Shown: piece by piece, positions 43,957-53,366 of the stretch
How the letters are laid out: the number at the start of each line of letters is the position of its first letter
Position numbering within the stretch: the stretch's first letter is position 1
Source: an uncultured Phascolarctobacterium sp.
GTDB taxonomy: Bacteria > Bacillota > Negativicutes > Acidaminococcales > Acidaminococcaceae
Assembly (NCBI GenBank): GCA_947630795.1
Contig: CANRJC010000007.1
Span: 34,182-98,181, forward strand
DNA length: 64,000 bases
Direction: 5' to 3'
The notes under the pieces: generated by a model
Seen by the model: only the letters and a program-made list of their open reading frames with translations
Told to the model about the DNA's origin: nothing
Database searches by the model: none
Translations under genes and position numbers: made by a program

Positions 43957-45933
43957 TTAAAGATCCAAGTTGCGCACTTTATGAGCGTTTTCTTGGATGA
44001 ATTGACGGCGAGGCTCCACTTTTTCTCCCATCAAAATGTTGAAGATGCGGTCCGCCTTTTCCCCGTCTTCCAACTGCACCTGCAAAATGGTGCGGCCGGC
44101 GGGATCCATAGTGGTCTCCCACAGCTGCTCCGGGTTCATTTCGCCCAAGCCTTTATAGCGCTGCACATAGGGATTTTTTTCTCTTCCCACTTCGTCCAGC
44201 ACCGTCTGCAATTCTTCGTCGCTGTAAGCATAACGATGCTCTTTGCCGCTGCGGACCAAATAAAGAGGCGGCTGAGCGATGAACACATGGCCTTCTTTGA
44301 TCAGGTCCTGCATATAGCGATAGAAAAAGGTGAGGAGCAGAGTGCGGATGTGAGCACCGTCTACGTCCGCATCGGTCATGATGATGATCTTGTCGTAACG
44401 ACGTTTTTCGATATCGAAATCGTCGCTGATGCCGCAGCCGAAGGCGGTGATCATGTTGCGGATCTCTTCGCTGCTCAGCATCTTGTCCAAGCGGGCCTTC
44501 TCTACGTTCAAGATCTTTCCCCGCAAAGGCAGGATGGCCTGGAAGCGTCTGTCTCTTCCCTGTTTGGCACTGCCGCCGGCGCTGTCGCCCTCTACCAGGT
44601 AGATCTCCGTCTCTTCTTTGTTCCTGCTCTGGCAGTCGCTGAGTTTGCCGGGGAGGCCGCCGCTCCCCAAAGCGTTCTTTCTGCGGATCAGGTCTCTGGC
44701 TTTTTTTGCGGCGATGCGGGCCCGAGAGGCCAGCATGGCGTTGTCGATGATCTTTTTGGCGATGGCCGGGTTCTCTTCCAAATATTCGTTCAAAGCGTCG
44801 CTGACCAAGCTTTCCACCAAAGGCATCACTTCCGCATTGCCTAATTTGATCTTGGTCTGGCTCTCGAATTGAGGATTGGGTATCTTCAAGCTCAGCACGG
44901 CGGTGAGGCCCACTCTCACATCTTCTCCGCTCAACGTATCGTCTTTGTCTTTCAAAAGCCCCTTCTTTTTGGCGTAGTTGTTGAGGACGCCGGTCAAGGC
45001 TTTGCGGAAACCGGAAAGATGAGTGCCTCCTTCTTCCGTGTTGATGTTGTTGACGAAGGTGAAGATATTTTCGTAGGTAGTATCGGTGTACTGAAGAGCA
45101 GCTTCCACGATGATGATGTTCTTGTTGCCGTCGGTCCCCGTATCCTTCTGCCCTTCCAAATAAATGGGCTGAGGATTGATCAGGTCCTTATTTTCGTTTT
45201 GCTGCTGCACGTATTCCACGATGCCGCCGGCAAAATGAAATCTTTCCTGCAAAGGAGGAGAAGGCCGCTCGTCGGTGATGGTGATGGCCACGTTTTTGTT
45301 CAAAAAAGCCAGCTCTCTCACTCTGTGGCGCAAAGTGTCGTATTTATAGACCAGCTCTGTGAAGATCTCACTGTCCGGTTTGAAGGTGACGGAGGTGCCG
45401 CTCCCTTCGGCGCTGCCTTTCACATAGAGGGGAGTAGTGGTCTTGCCCCGAGTGAAAGCGATGCCGTAACACTTGCCGTCTCTTTTTACTTCCACTTCCA
45501 AATGTTCGCTCAAGGCATTGACACAGGTAACGCCTACGCCGTGCAGGCCGCCGGATACTTTATAAGCGCCGTCGCCGAATTTTCCTCCGGCGTGGAGCAC
45601 CGTCATGATCACTTCCACTGCCGGCTTTTTTTCTTTCACGGTGTTATCCACGGGGATGCCTCTGCCGTTATCCTTGACGGTGATGCTGTTATCGGGATGG
45701 ATGAAAACTTGGATGTCGGTGCAATAACCGGCCAAGGCTTCATCGATACTGTTGTCCAGCACTTCGTAGACCAAATGGTGCAGCCCTCTTTCGCTGGTGC
45801 TGCCTATATACATGGCGGGCCGCTCCCGCACTGCCTCTAAGCCGCTCAAAGTGCGGATCTTTTTTCCCGTATATTCCGCTTCTACTTTGGTGGAAGCGCT
45901 TATCTCTTTATCGATCTCGGTGCTGTTTCTCAT
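43957..45933 (-). CDS. gyrB: DNA gyrase subunit B
   Basis: 658 residues. GHKL ATPase domain with [40 protein letters not shown] and [22 protein letters not shown] with [15 protein letters not shown] and [16 protein letters not shown]; ends with the QL-rich C-terminal tail typical of GyrB without the enterobacterial insert. ATG overlaps the remB stop. Confidence 0.97.
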   Translation of the reverse strand: MRNSTEIDKEISASTKVEAEYTGKKIRTLSGLEAVRERPAMYIGSTSERGLHHLVYEVLDNSIDEALAGYCTDIQVFIHPDNSITVKDNGRGIPVDNTVKEKKPAVEVIMTVLHAGGKFGDGAYKVSGGLHGVGVTCVNALSEHLEVEVKRDGKCYGIAFTRGKTTTPLYVKGSAEGSGTSVTFKPDSEIFTELVYKYDTLRHRVRELAFLNKNVAITITDERPSPPLQERFHFAGGIVEYVQQQNENKDLINPQPIYLEGQKDTGTDGNKNIIIVEAALQYTDTTYENIFTFVNNINTEEGGTHLSGFRKALTGVLNNYAKKKGLLKDKDDTLSGEDVRVGLTAVLSLKIPNPQFESQTKIKLGNAEVMPLVESLVSDALNEYLEENPAIAKKIIDNAMLASRARIAAKKARDLIRRKNALGSGGLPGKLSDCQSRNKEETEIYLVEGDSAGGSAKQGRDRRFQAILPLRGKILNVEKARLDKMLSSEEIRNMITAFGCGISDDFDIEKRRYDKIIIMTDADVDGAHIRTLLLTFFYRYMQDLIKEGHVFIAQPPLYLVRSGKEHRYAYSDEELQTVLDEVGREKNPYVQRYKGLGEMNPEQLWETTMDPAGRTILQVQLEDGEKADRIFNILMGEKVEPRRQFIQENAHKVRNLDL

Positions 45934-46226
45934 CTTTTTGCTTTTTTCCTCCGCCGGAAACTTAATAATATATCTTCTTTCCTGAAAGATCTTTCCGCCC
46001 TTTTTTTCAAAGTCGCCGCAGAAATGGGCGAAAGATAAAGGATCGACTTCGTTAAAATACAGCTGGCTCTTTCTGCGGGCGCTTCGGCCAAGTCGATCAC
46101 CTCATAGCGCCGTCCTTCTTCCTCTATATATTTTTTCACGCTCTCCGCTTCCGCGAGCCTAAGGTCGAAGACGGCGACGACCTCGCTGTTTTCGATCATG
46201 CGATCAGAACCCAGGTGCAGGAACAT
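45930..46226 (-). CDS. remB: RemB-like DUF370 protein
   Basis: 98 residues. The start [22 protein letters not shown] is the RemA/RemB (DUF370) signature, a small DNA-binding or matrix-regulator family normally encoded between recF and gyrB in Firmicutes. The C-terminal half ([11 protein letters not shown]) is basic. It starts 23 bases inside dciA and overlaps gyrB by four bases, so expression is coupled. Confidence 0.85.
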   Translation of the reverse strand: MFLHLGSDRMIENSEVVAVFDLRLAEAESVKKYIEEEGRRYEVIDLAEAPAERASCILTKSILYLSPISAATLKKRAERSFRKEDILLSFRRRKKAKR

Positions 46227-46971
46227 CTTTTTTTCTCCTCAAATGACGCAGGCAGTTTTGCCACTGGCTCTTGGTGATCTCCGCAGGTCTCTTCCCTAAG
46301 AGGAGCAGCACCGCCAACTGTTCTTCTTCTTCGTCGGCGCTGCCCTGCCTTACTTTTTCGCAGTAACGCAAAAGAAGTTTGTCTCTTTCTTCGTCAAAGA
46401 GCAGCTTATCGCAGCCGTTTAAAATGAGATCGACTTCTTCGTATTGCAAATAGGGCTGGCTTTTAAGCAATTCGTCGATCTTTTCTCTTTCTTCTTCTTT
46501 CAGCCGGCGCCGACAAATGCCGCATAATTTTTCTCCTTCTCTTTTTCTGCCGCCGCAGCGGGGGCAGGGCAGAGGAGAAAAAAGCGGCCCTGCTTCTTTT
46601 TCTTCTTCTTTTTTTCTCGTTTCTTTTTTGCTTAAATAGCCTGCGTTGAAGCGCACATTTTTTATTTTCGCTTTTCCTTCTAAAACACTGTTCACTTTCG
46701 CCAAAAATTCGTCTTTCAGCATGAAGAGCTGCTGGGCCAGCACGCTGTCGGCGGTCTGCACATATAAGATCCCTCTTTCGATCTTCTCCGCCCGGCATTG
46801 ATCTTTTAAGAGACTGCCTACTGCTTTTTCCCACTGCCTGTTCAAAAAAACCACCGGATATTCCGCCTTCACTTTGCGGTCTACGGGATATTCTTTTTTG
46901 TTTTTCAAAGCCGGATCGAAGAGGCGGTCCATGACCCCGGCGGCAGTTTCCAAATTTTTCATGTTTTTCAC
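46204..46971 (-). CDS. dciA: DciA-like DUF721 protein with C-terminal zinc ribbon
   Basis: 255 residues. Residues ~20-110 form a DUF721/DciA domain (VVFLNRQWEKAVGSLLKDQCRAEKIERGILYVQTADSVLAQQLFMLKDEFLAKVN), the replicative-helicase loader of bacteria that lack DnaC/DnaI. After an acid/basic linker comes CPRCGG … CGICRRR (~138-158), a zinc ribbon, then a helical tail (~165-255). Standard DciA proteins are 100-200 aa, so the ribbon and tail are additions. Lies between recF and remB. Confidence 0.8.
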   Translation of the reverse strand: MKNMKNLETAAGVMDRLFDPALKNKKEYPVDRKVKAEYPVVFLNRQWEKAVGSLLKDQCRAEKIERGILYVQTADSVLAQQLFMLKDEFLAKVNSVLEGKAKIKNVRFNAGYLSKKETRKKEEEKEAGPLFSPLPCPRCGGRKREGEKLCGICRRRLKEEEREKIDELLKSQPYLQYEEVDLILNGCDKLLFDEERDKLLLRYCEKVRQGSADEEEEQLAVLLLLGKRPAEITKSQWQNCLRHLRRKKDVPAPGF

Positions 46972-47008
46972 GCCGAATTTTTATAAACAAAAAAGAGACT
47001 GGCCGGGC

Positions 47009-48124
47009 TCATTCGGGAAAGACTCTTCCTTCTCGGACCCGAAAGAAAGCGCTGCCGGGAAGAGGAGGGATGAGAGCCTTATCGTTCACGGTGATGAAAG
47101 TCTGCACCTTACCGTCGATAAAATGCAGCAAGCGCTTTCTTCTGTCTCCGTCCAATTCGCTCATCACATCGTCTAAAAGCAGCATGGGGAAGTTGCCTTT
47201 TTCTCTTCTGCTGTATTCCAATTGAGCCAATTTCAGAGCCAGCACGCAGCTGCGCTGCTGACCTTGGGAGGCAAAAGAACGCATGTTGAGAGCGGGGCTC
47301 AAAGCCAAAAGCAGATCGTCTCGATGAGGACCTATGCCGGTGCTGCCTCTCCCTATATCTTCTCTTCTTCTCGCATCGAGCAAAGCGGCATAGGTTTCTG
47401 CCGTCGGTCTTTCTTCGGAAAAAGAAGAGTCTTCTTTGATTCGGTAAGCGAGCTCCAAGCTCTCTTTATGATCGGACAGAGAAGAATAGACAGCGGCGGC
47501 GATCTCTTTCAACACTTCTATCGCCGCCAGTCTTTTGGCCGCGATGGCGGCGGCCAAACGGCAGAATTCTTCATCCCAGGGCAAGAGCAGAGAAAGAGGA
47601 GCGCCTTCGTCTCTGATATCTTTTAAGAGTTTGTTGCGCTGCTGCACCGTTTTGTTATAGCGAAGAAGAAGATCGAGATAGAGAGGATCGGTCTGGCTCA
47701 GCTGCATATCCAGATAACGGCGGCGCAGAGCCGGCTCTCCTTTCACCATCAAAAGATCTTCGGGAGCGAAAAGCACTACGGAAGAAGAACGATAGTGGGC
47801 TTTGGGAGCTATCCTGGCGCCGTCCGCTTCTATCTCTTTTCTTCCTCTCGTCCCCTCCTGCCATCTTTTCACTTTCAGGCGGTGCTTGCTTCTTTCGTCT
47901 TCATAATCGATAAAGACGGAGAGTTCTCTTTCTCCTATCTTTATCAACTCTTCTTCGTTGCCGGTACGATGGCTCAATCCGCAGGAAGCATAATAAAGAG
48001 CTTCCAAAAGATTGGTCTTCCCTTGGGCGTTGGCGCCGTAAAAAACGTTCACCATCGCCCCTAAAGCAAGATCGCAGGAAGCCAGATTGCGAAAATTATA
48101 ACTGTAAAGAGAAGTAATTTTCAT
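47009..48124 (-). CDS. recF: DNA replication/repair protein RecF
   Basis: 371 residues. SMC-like ATPase with Walker A GANAQGKTNLLEA (30-42), signature FASQGQQRS and Walker B MLLLDDVMSELD. Helps load RecA at gaps. Starts 25 bases after dnaN; the S4-domain yaaA often present between them is absent. Confidence 0.95.
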   Translation of the reverse strand: MKITSLYSYNFRNLASCDLALGAMVNVFYGANAQGKTNLLEALYYASCGLSHRTGNEEELIKIGERELSVFIDYEDERSKHRLKVKRWQEGTRGRKEIEADGARIAPKAHYRSSSVVLFAPEDLLMVKGEPALRRRYLDMQLSQTDPLYLDLLLRYNKTVQQRNKLLKDIRDEGAPLSLLLPWDEEFCRLAAAIAAKRLAAIEVLKEIAAAVYSSLSDHKESLELAYRIKEDSSFSEERPTAETYAALLDARRREDIGRGSTGIGPHRDDLLLALSPALNMRSFASQGQQRSCVLALKLAQLEYSRREKGNFPMLLLDDVMSELDGDRRKRLLHFIDGKVQTFITVNDKALIPPLPGSAFFRVREGRVFPE

Positions 48125-48149
48125 GCTCTGCCGTTCCCGGTCGCTGGGA

Positions 48150-49259
48150 TCAATTGAAATTTACCCTCACGGGAGTGACGATGTAGGTGTAATCCGGCTG
48201 CTCCGGTTCCTGCACCCGCACCGGTTTCAGAGAATTGTTGAAAGAGAAGCAGACCTTCTCGCTGTCTAAATTTTTCAGGATATCGACGATGTATTTGGAA
48301 TTGAAGGCCACGTCCAAAGGCTCGCCGGCAGTCTCGGCCGTCAGCAATTCTTTGCCGCCGCCGTTGGCGTCGTTGTTGCTGGTGATAGTCAACAGACCGT
48401 CTTCGATGTGCATGCGGATGATGTTGTAGTCGCTCTCGTTGGAGAAAAGAGAAACTCTCTCTACCGCAGCGGTCAGATCCTGTACGTTCATGACGGCGCT
48501 GATGGCGAAAGAAGGAGGCACCACGGCCTTGTAATTGGGGAAGCGGCCTTCGATAAGGCGGCTGACGATCTTGATCTCGCCGACTGAGATCATGATCTGA
48601 TTATCTACGATATCCAATCTCACCAATTGAGGCACGCTGCCTCCCAGCACCTGAGCTATCTCCGAGAGGACTTTGGCGGGGATGATGACGTTCATGTTTT
48701 CGCCGCCGGGCAGCTCCATGGTCCTGATAGCCAAACGATGGGTGTTGGTGCCTACGAAGGTGATCTTCTCGTCTTCCGCTTCCAAAAGGATGCCGGTGAA
48801 AAGAGGCCGCGATTCGTCGGAGGCGCAGGCAAAGCGGGTCTTTTTGATCAGCTCCTGCAATTTCACGTCGTCGATAGTCAAACTCTTGGTGCCGGTGAAA
48901 GAAGGGAAGTTGGGATAATCGTCTTCGTTCATCAAAAGCAGGCGGTATTCGTTATCTGCAAAGCTCACCAGCAAAGAGCCGGCGGAGACAGTTTGCAAAG
49001 TGACGGTGCCTGCGGGGATCTTCGAGAGGAGATTGCCCAATTGAGCCGCTCCCACCACTACGCTGCCTTCTTCTTCCACCTGAGCTTCCATGGAGCAGGA
49101 GATGGCCATGTTCAGATCCATCCCCACCACTTCCAATTGACCTTGACGAGCTAAAAGATGAAAACCGGAAAAAATAGGCGTGCTGCTTTTGCTCATTATG
49201 GCATGACGGGCGATCCTCAAAGTTTTATTCAATGCTTCGCTATCACAGAGCACTTTCAT
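48150..49259 (-). CDS. dnaN: DNA polymerase III beta sliding clamp
   Basis: 369 residues, usual clamp length. Starts MKVLCDSEALNKTLRIARHAI and ends with the clamp C-terminal motif YTYIVTPVRVNF. Three similar clamp domains. GGAGG lies before the ATG. Downstream of the probable oriC. Confidence 0.97.
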   Translation of the reverse strand: MKVLCDSEALNKTLRIARHAIMSKSSTPIFSGFHLLARQGQLEVVGMDLNMAISCSMEAQVEEEGSVVVGAAQLGNLLSKIPAGTVTLQTVSAGSLLVSFADNEYRLLLMNEDDYPNFPSFTGTKSLTIDDVKLQELIKKTRFACASDESRPLFTGILLEAEDEKITFVGTNTHRLAIRTMELPGGENMNVIIPAKVLSEIAQVLGGSVPQLVRLDIVDNQIMISVGEIKIVSRLIEGRFPNYKAVVPPSFAISAVMNVQDLTAAVERVSLFSNESDYNIIRMHIEDGLLTITSNNDANGGGKELLTAETAGEPLDVAFNSKYIVDILKNLDSEKVCFSFNNSLKPVRVQEPEQPDYTYIVTPVRVNFN

Positions 49260-49503
49260 TTACACACAGACCTCCTTTTTTATCTATGTATGATTAAATT
49301 TTTTAAATATAGCCGTCGTAGCAGTAGGGGCTGTTGAAGAGGTGGATAAGAGGGGGCCGCTGTGACGCCCCAAAGGGAAGAGGCTGTAGATAACCCTGTT
49401 GACAGTCTTTTTGACTTATCAAAACTTTGCACAGCTTTGCAACTTATCTACAGGTGCTCCTCTTTTTTCCACAGCCTTATCTACAGCTTTTGCTCTCTTT
49501 TCG
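49260..49503. other. oriC: Probable replication origin (oriC) between dnaA and dnaN
   Basis: Within 244 bp are GGTGGATAA (49341-49349), TGTAGATAA (49385-49393), TTATCTACA (49444-49452) and TTATCTACA (49477-49485), plus TTTTCCACA near 49465: DnaA-box-like sites on both strands. An AT-rich stretch at ~49291-49312 next to dnaN could be the unwinding element. Gene orientation diverges around this area. Confidence 0.75.
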
Positions 49504-50868
49504 TCAGGAAGTGAACTGCTCTTTGAAATTTTCCAAGACCAGCCTGAGGGAGAGGTCTTTTTCTTTGGCCAAAGAGATCTTTTCGTAAGCGTGGAGGGCG
49601 GTGGTGTGGTCTCTGCCGCCGAAGGCTTCTCCTATTTTAGGATAAGACATATCGCCGTATTCTCGACAGAGATACATGGCTATCTGCCGGGGGTAGGAGA
49701 TGTTTTTGCTCCTCTTTTTGTTGAAGAGAGCTTCGGGAGGCAGATCGTAATATTCGGCGACCGCTTTCACGATGTCGTCGCAGGTCAATTGCTGCCGTTT
49801 CGTCCTGATGCCGATGTCCGCCAGCACTCTTTCGGCGGTATCTGCGTTCATGGGCATGTTCATCAAAGAAGTGAAGGCTTTCAGCCTGTTGTAAGCTCCT
49901 TCTATCTGCCGCACGTTGCTGGTGATGTTGGCGGCGATGATGGTCAGCACATCGCTGGGCAGTTCGGCCCCGTCTTCCATCGCTTTTTGCCGCAAGATGG
50001 CGATGCGGGTCTCCAGATCGGGCACCTGGATATCGGCCAAAAGTCCTCTTTCGAAACGGGTCTTCAAGCGGTCTTCCAAAGTTTCGATCTCTTTGGGCAG
50101 GCGGTCGCTAGAGATCACTATCTGCTTATCGGCTTCGTATAAGGTGTTGAAAGTATGGAAAAACTCGATCTGAGTCTGTTGTTTTCCTTTTAAAAATTGG
50201 ATATCGTCGATGATGAGGCAGTCCAATTTTCTGTATTTGGACTGAAAGAGCTCGGTGGTCTTGTTGTAGATGGAGTTGATGATCTCGTTGGTGAACTGTT
50301 CGCTGGAAACGTAGAGCACCCGGGCAGAAGGATCTTTTTCTTTGATCTTGTTGCCGATGGCATGCATCAAATGAGTTTTCCCCAGGCCCACGCCTCCGTA
50401 AATAAAGAGAGGATTGTAGGAGCGGCCGGGTTTTTCCGCCACCTGATGAGCTGCGGACCAGGCCAAACGGTTGGAGTTGCCGATGACGAAATTCTCAAAG
50501 ACATATTTGGGATTCAAATTGCTTTTTTCTTCGGGATGCTCCGCTTCCTGTCGGGCCGGTGAGACTGCCGCTTCTTGAAGAGAGCTCACATTTTTCGGCT
50601 GCTCTTCTTTTTGTCCTTCTTCGCACTCCACCGCAAGCTGCAAAGGGCGGCCGCTGCACTCTTGCAGCAGGTCTTCCAATTGAGCGAGATATTTTTCTTC
50701 CAGCATCCTTTTGAAGAATTGATTGCGCACCACTACGGTATAGGTGTTCTCATGAAGAGAGAGAGGGGTGATGGGCTTTATCCATACTTCGTAGATCTTT
50801 GCGGAGACCAAAGCCTTGGCCTTCTCCTGCAGTTTCGACCAGAGCTCGAACACTTCGTAATCTTCCAT
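49504..50868 (-). CDS. dnaA: Chromosomal replication initiator DnaA
   Basis: 454 residues. Domain I (1-~85), variable linker, AAA+ domain with Walker A GGVGLGKTH (158-166) and Walker B LIIDDIQFL, and the C-terminal DNA-binding helix-turn-helix with GGRDHTTALHAYEKI. Binds the boxes at 49.3-49.5 kb and probably those at 37 kb. Confidence 0.97.
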   Translation of the reverse strand: MEDYEVFELWSKLQEKAKALVSAKIYEVWIKPITPLSLHENTYTVVVRNQFFKRMLEEKYLAQLEDLLQECSGRPLQLAVECEEGQKEEQPKNVSSLQEAAVSPARQEAEHPEEKSNLNPKYVFENFVIGNSNRLAWSAAHQVAEKPGRSYNPLFIYGGVGLGKTHLMHAIGNKIKEKDPSARVLYVSSEQFTNEIINSIYNKTTELFQSKYRKLDCLIIDDIQFLKGKQQTQIEFFHTFNTLYEADKQIVISSDRLPKEIETLEDRLKTRFERGLLADIQVPDLETRIAILRQKAMEDGAELPSDVLTIIAANITSNVRQIEGAYNRLKAFTSLMNMPMNADTAERVLADIGIRTKRQQLTCDDIVKAVAEYYDLPPEALFNKKRSKNISYPRQIAMYLCREYGDMSYPKIGEAFGGRDHTTALHAYEKISLAKEKDLSLRLVLENFKEQFTS

Positions 50869-50939
50869 GACGACTCAGCCTTTCTCTTCGTCCTTTTCTT
50901 CGCTACCTTCGGTCTGCAACAGAGCTGTTTTGCATAAAT

Positions 50940-51173
50940 TCAGCTGAGATAAGGACTGATGGGCTGGTCGTAACCTCTCTCCGCCATGCCCCGGCGGATG
51001 TGGGCTACTTCTTCCGGATCGGAAAGGATGGCCAGAAAATCTTCGAAGACCTGCCTAAAGGCCTTGCTGTTCTCGTAAGTGTAGCCGTTTTTGGAAAGGG
51101 CGCAGATATATATTTGAGCCAAAAGAGAGGTATCCACGATGATCCTCTCTTCTTTTATCTTGTTATCATCCAT
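50940..51173 (-). CDS. Unknown 77-aa protein upstream of dnaA
   Basis: A short acidic protein (MDDNKIKEERIIVDTSLLAQIYICALSK…, ending AERGYDQPISPYLS). No recognised domain. AGAGG lies nine bases before the ATG. It is codirectional with dnaA, 71 bases upstream, and shares the only good promoter found in the area, so it may be the first gene of the dnaA operon. Confidence 0.6.
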   Translation of the reverse strand: MDDNKIKEERIIVDTSLLAQIYICALSKNGYTYENSKAFRQVFEDFLAILSDPEEVAHIRRGMAERGYDQPISPYLS

Positions 51174-51288
51174 GTTTTTCAGCCTCTTTTTTATAATGAG
51201 ATCTAAGAGCGGAACTGCCCGACAAATGGGCTCCGAGCTTTTTTGCGGCGCACTTTGCCTCGTTAAGACGAAGTCCCACCAGTATTAT

Positions 51289-51317
51289 ATTTTATCAGAC
51301 AAAAGAGCACTGGGCAA
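51289..51317 (-). promoter_or_regulatory. Probable promoter of the 77-aa gene and dnaA
   Basis: Minus strand: TTGCCC (51317-51312), N17, TAAAAT (51294-51289); a TATAAT also lies five bases further on. Confidence 0.55.
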
Positions 51318-51670
51318 GAGAAAGGGCATTTTTTTTAAAAGACACAGGTCTTTCGCCGTCCTCTTCGGGCAGCTTTATCTTTTTTTCGAAAAGCAAGAGC
51401 GCGAGAGCAGGAGCCGAAAAGAAGAAGTCGACGCACTTCATTCTCGGAGTTCTTTGAAAGAGATCGTTCAAAAATATTTTGAGACGAAAAGCTTTGCCTT
51501 TATAAAAAAATCGGCTCTCTCTTTTTTTCTGTGCGCTGTTTTGCCGATGACCCGAGGGCATAGGGTCTGCAAAGTTGCTTAAAAGAGACGAAAAAATTTT
51601 CTCGTGTTTTTTGCCGCCGCTCTTTATTTTTTACGACTTGGCTTTTTGGACCGTTTTTTTGCTTTTTTCC

Positions 51671-51699
51671 TTGACGGCTGTTGACTTTTTTCATATAAT
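51671..51699 (+). promoter_or_regulatory. Promoter of rpmH
   Basis: TTGACG (51671-51676), N17, TATAAT (51694-51699). Confidence 0.8.
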
Positions 51700-51833
51700 A
51701 TTTCAGTAAAGTCGCTGCTGTGTTCTTATTTCGGCATATTTTGTGGCAGGGCTCGGCCCGAAGCACCTGTCGATAAATAAAAAAAGTGGTTGACTTTTTG
51801 AGCAACTGACTACTGACAGAAGGAGGGAGACTT

Positions 51834-51968
51834 ATGAAGCGTACGTTCCAACCTAACAACTTGAGAAGAAAAAGGACTCACGGGTTCAGAGAAAGGATGA
51901 AAACTTTAGGCGGCCGTCAGGTTTTGAAAAGAAGACGCGCAAAAGGCAGAAAAGTTTTGTCTGCATAG
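51834..51968 (+). CDS. rpmH: Ribosomal protein bL34
   Basis: 44 residues: starts [18 protein letters not shown], continues with [20 protein letters not shown] and ends VLSA. Highly basic large-subunit protein, typical length. AGGAGGGAG precedes the ATG. First gene of the rpmH-rnpA-yidD-yidC-jag unit. Confidence 0.97.
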   Translation: MKRTFQPNNLRRKRTHGFRERMKTLGGRQVLKRRRAKGRKVLSA

Positions 51969-51976
51969 GATCAAGA

Positions 51977-52001
51977 CAGGCCGTCAAAGCGGCCTGTTTT
52001 T
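51977..52001 (+). terminator. Intra-operon terminator between rpmH and rnpA
   Basis: CAGGCCG and CGGCCTG around TCAAAG, then five T. It would reduce rnpA expression relative to rpmH. Confidence 0.85.
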
Positions 52002-52030
52002 CCCATGTGAGAAAAATTTCGGGTGACTGC

Positions 52031-52411
52031 ATGGATGAAAGACAGACCTTCAGCAAAAACGAGCGTTTGAAATCCAAGAGGCTCTTTCAAAAAGTCTGCA
52101 CCCAGGGCAGGATGATCTACGACGGCTGCGCTCTGCTTTACATCTTACCGGGCGAAGAGGGAGAGCGGAGGTTGGGCCTTGCCGTCGGCAAACGTTTGGG
52201 AAGTGCGGTGGTCCGCAACCGCACGAAGAGATTGATGCGGGAAGTTTTCCGGCGGCATAAGGAAGAATTGAACGAGGGCTGCGACTATGTTTGGCTGGCC
52301 CGCCGCCCCTTGATCGGGGCAGGTCTTATTATGACGGAAAAAGTTTTTCTTCGTTTAGCTAAGAAAGCCGCCGCCGGTGAAAAAAAGAAAGAATCATGCA
52401 AAAGCTGTTGA
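52031..52411 (+). CDS. rnpA: Ribonuclease P protein component
   Basis: 126 residues. Supports the RNase P RNA in tRNA 5' maturation. RNR motif [25 protein letters not shown]. The start at ATG 52031 (MDERQTF) gives the usual N-terminus; a GTG eight codons earlier is possible. Overlaps yidD by 16 bases. Confidence 0.94.
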   Translation: MDERQTFSKNERLKSKRLFQKVCTQGRMIYDGCALLYILPGEEGERRLGLAVGKRLGSAVVRNRTKRLMREVFRRHKEELNEGCDYVWLARRPLIGAGLIMTEKVFLRLAKKAAAGEKKKESCKSC

Positions 52412-52605
52412 TAGGGTCGATCAAACTTTACCAGATCTTTATCTCGCCCCTCTTCGGTCCCTGCTGCAGGTTTTATCCTTCCTGCAGCGCTTACGCTATC
52501 GACGCCATTCGCAAAAAAGGGGCGTTAAAGGGGAGTTATTTAGCTGTGAAACGGCTTTTGCGCTGCCATCCCTTCAACCCGGGAGGCTATGATCCGGTGC
52601 CGTAG
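52396..52605 (+). CDS. yidD: Membrane protein insertion efficiency factor YidD
   Basis: 69 residues. [36 protein letters not shown] and [18 protein letters not shown] are the family signature with conserved Cys. Works with YidC, whose gene follows. Confidence 0.96.
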   Translation: MQKLLIGSIKLYQIFISPLFGPCCRFYPSCSAYAIDAIRKKGALKGSYLAVKRLLRCHPFNPGGYDPVP

Positions 52606-52632
52606 CAGGGCCTGCTGCTAAGGAGTGATATT

Positions 52633-53343
52633 TTGAGCATACTCAGCAATTTAGCGCAACAGATCATTATGTTCTGCTTTTCTTTGACGGAGGCTGTGGG
52701 GATACCCAACTGGGGTCTGGCCATCATCTTGATGACCATCATCGTGAAGATCGTCCTCTTCCCCCTCACCAAAAAGCAGATAGAATCCACCAAGGCCATG
52801 ATGAAACTGCAGCCGAAAATGGACGCCATCAGGGCCAAATACAAAGACGACAAAGCGCGGATGAACGCAGAGCTGGCCAATCTGTACAAAGAGGAAAAAG
52901 TGAATCCTCTTTCCGGCTGCCTGCCTCTTCTCATCCAGTTCCCCATCATGATAGGCATTTTTTACGGGATCAGGGATATGACCGCCGCCCATGTTTTCGA
53001 TCAGCATCCCGATTTTTTGATCTGGAACATCTCCGTTACTCCTACCGAAGCGGCGGGAGGAGTCATCGCCAGTTCCGCCTTTATGATCTATATGATCCTG
53101 CCCATCTTATCCTGCATCACCACTTTCATCGCTTCCCGGCAGGCCATGCCCGGCGGCGGTGCCCAAGGCGGTGCTCAGGGCAAGATCATGCTGTACTTCA
53201 TGCCCCTCTTCATTCTTTATATCAGTAAAGATTTTCCCATCGGCCTCATCATCTACTGGACAGTGATGAACATCGTACAGATCGGACAGCAAATGTTAAT
53301 GGACAAAATGGCCGCTAAGGGGACGAACGCCAAAAAAGCGTGA
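52633..53343 (+). CDS. yidC: Membrane protein insertase YidC/Oxa1
   Basis: 236 residues, short Oxa1-type without the large periplasmic domain of enterobacterial YidC and without a lipobox. Hydrophobic segments at ~10-45, ~95-115, ~135-160 and ~175-215; conserved GLAIILMTIIVKIVLFPLTKKQ and VNPLSGCLPLLIQFPIMIGIFYGIRD. Start is TTG 52633 with AAGGAG upstream. Confidence 0.95.
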   Translation: MSILSNLAQQIIMFCFSLTEAVGIPNWGLAIILMTIIVKIVLFPLTKKQIESTKAMMKLQPKMDAIRAKYKDDKARMNAELANLYKEEKVNPLSGCLPLLIQFPIMIGIFYGIRDMTAAHVFDQHPDFLIWNISVTPTEAAGGVIASSAFMIYMILPILSCITTFIASRQAMPGGGAQGGAQGKIMLYFMPLFILYISKDFPIGLIIYWTVMNIVQIGQQMLMDKMAAKGTNAKKA

Positions 53344-53366
53344 CGAAGGATCAAGGAGTTGAGAAC

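Larger units (their letters stand above)
51174..51833. other. Divergent intergenic region between the dnaA and rpmH units
   Basis: 660 bp with no convincing gene and no DnaA box. It carries outward promoters at both ends: one for the 77-aa/dnaA unit and one for rpmH. T-rich tracts are dense at 51.58-51.70 kb. Confidence 0.6.

Noticed and set aside
51295..51561. Open frames on both strands between the dnaA and rpmH units
   Set aside because: Basic, Phe-rich, no ribosome binding sites; consistent with A/T-rich noncoding DNA.
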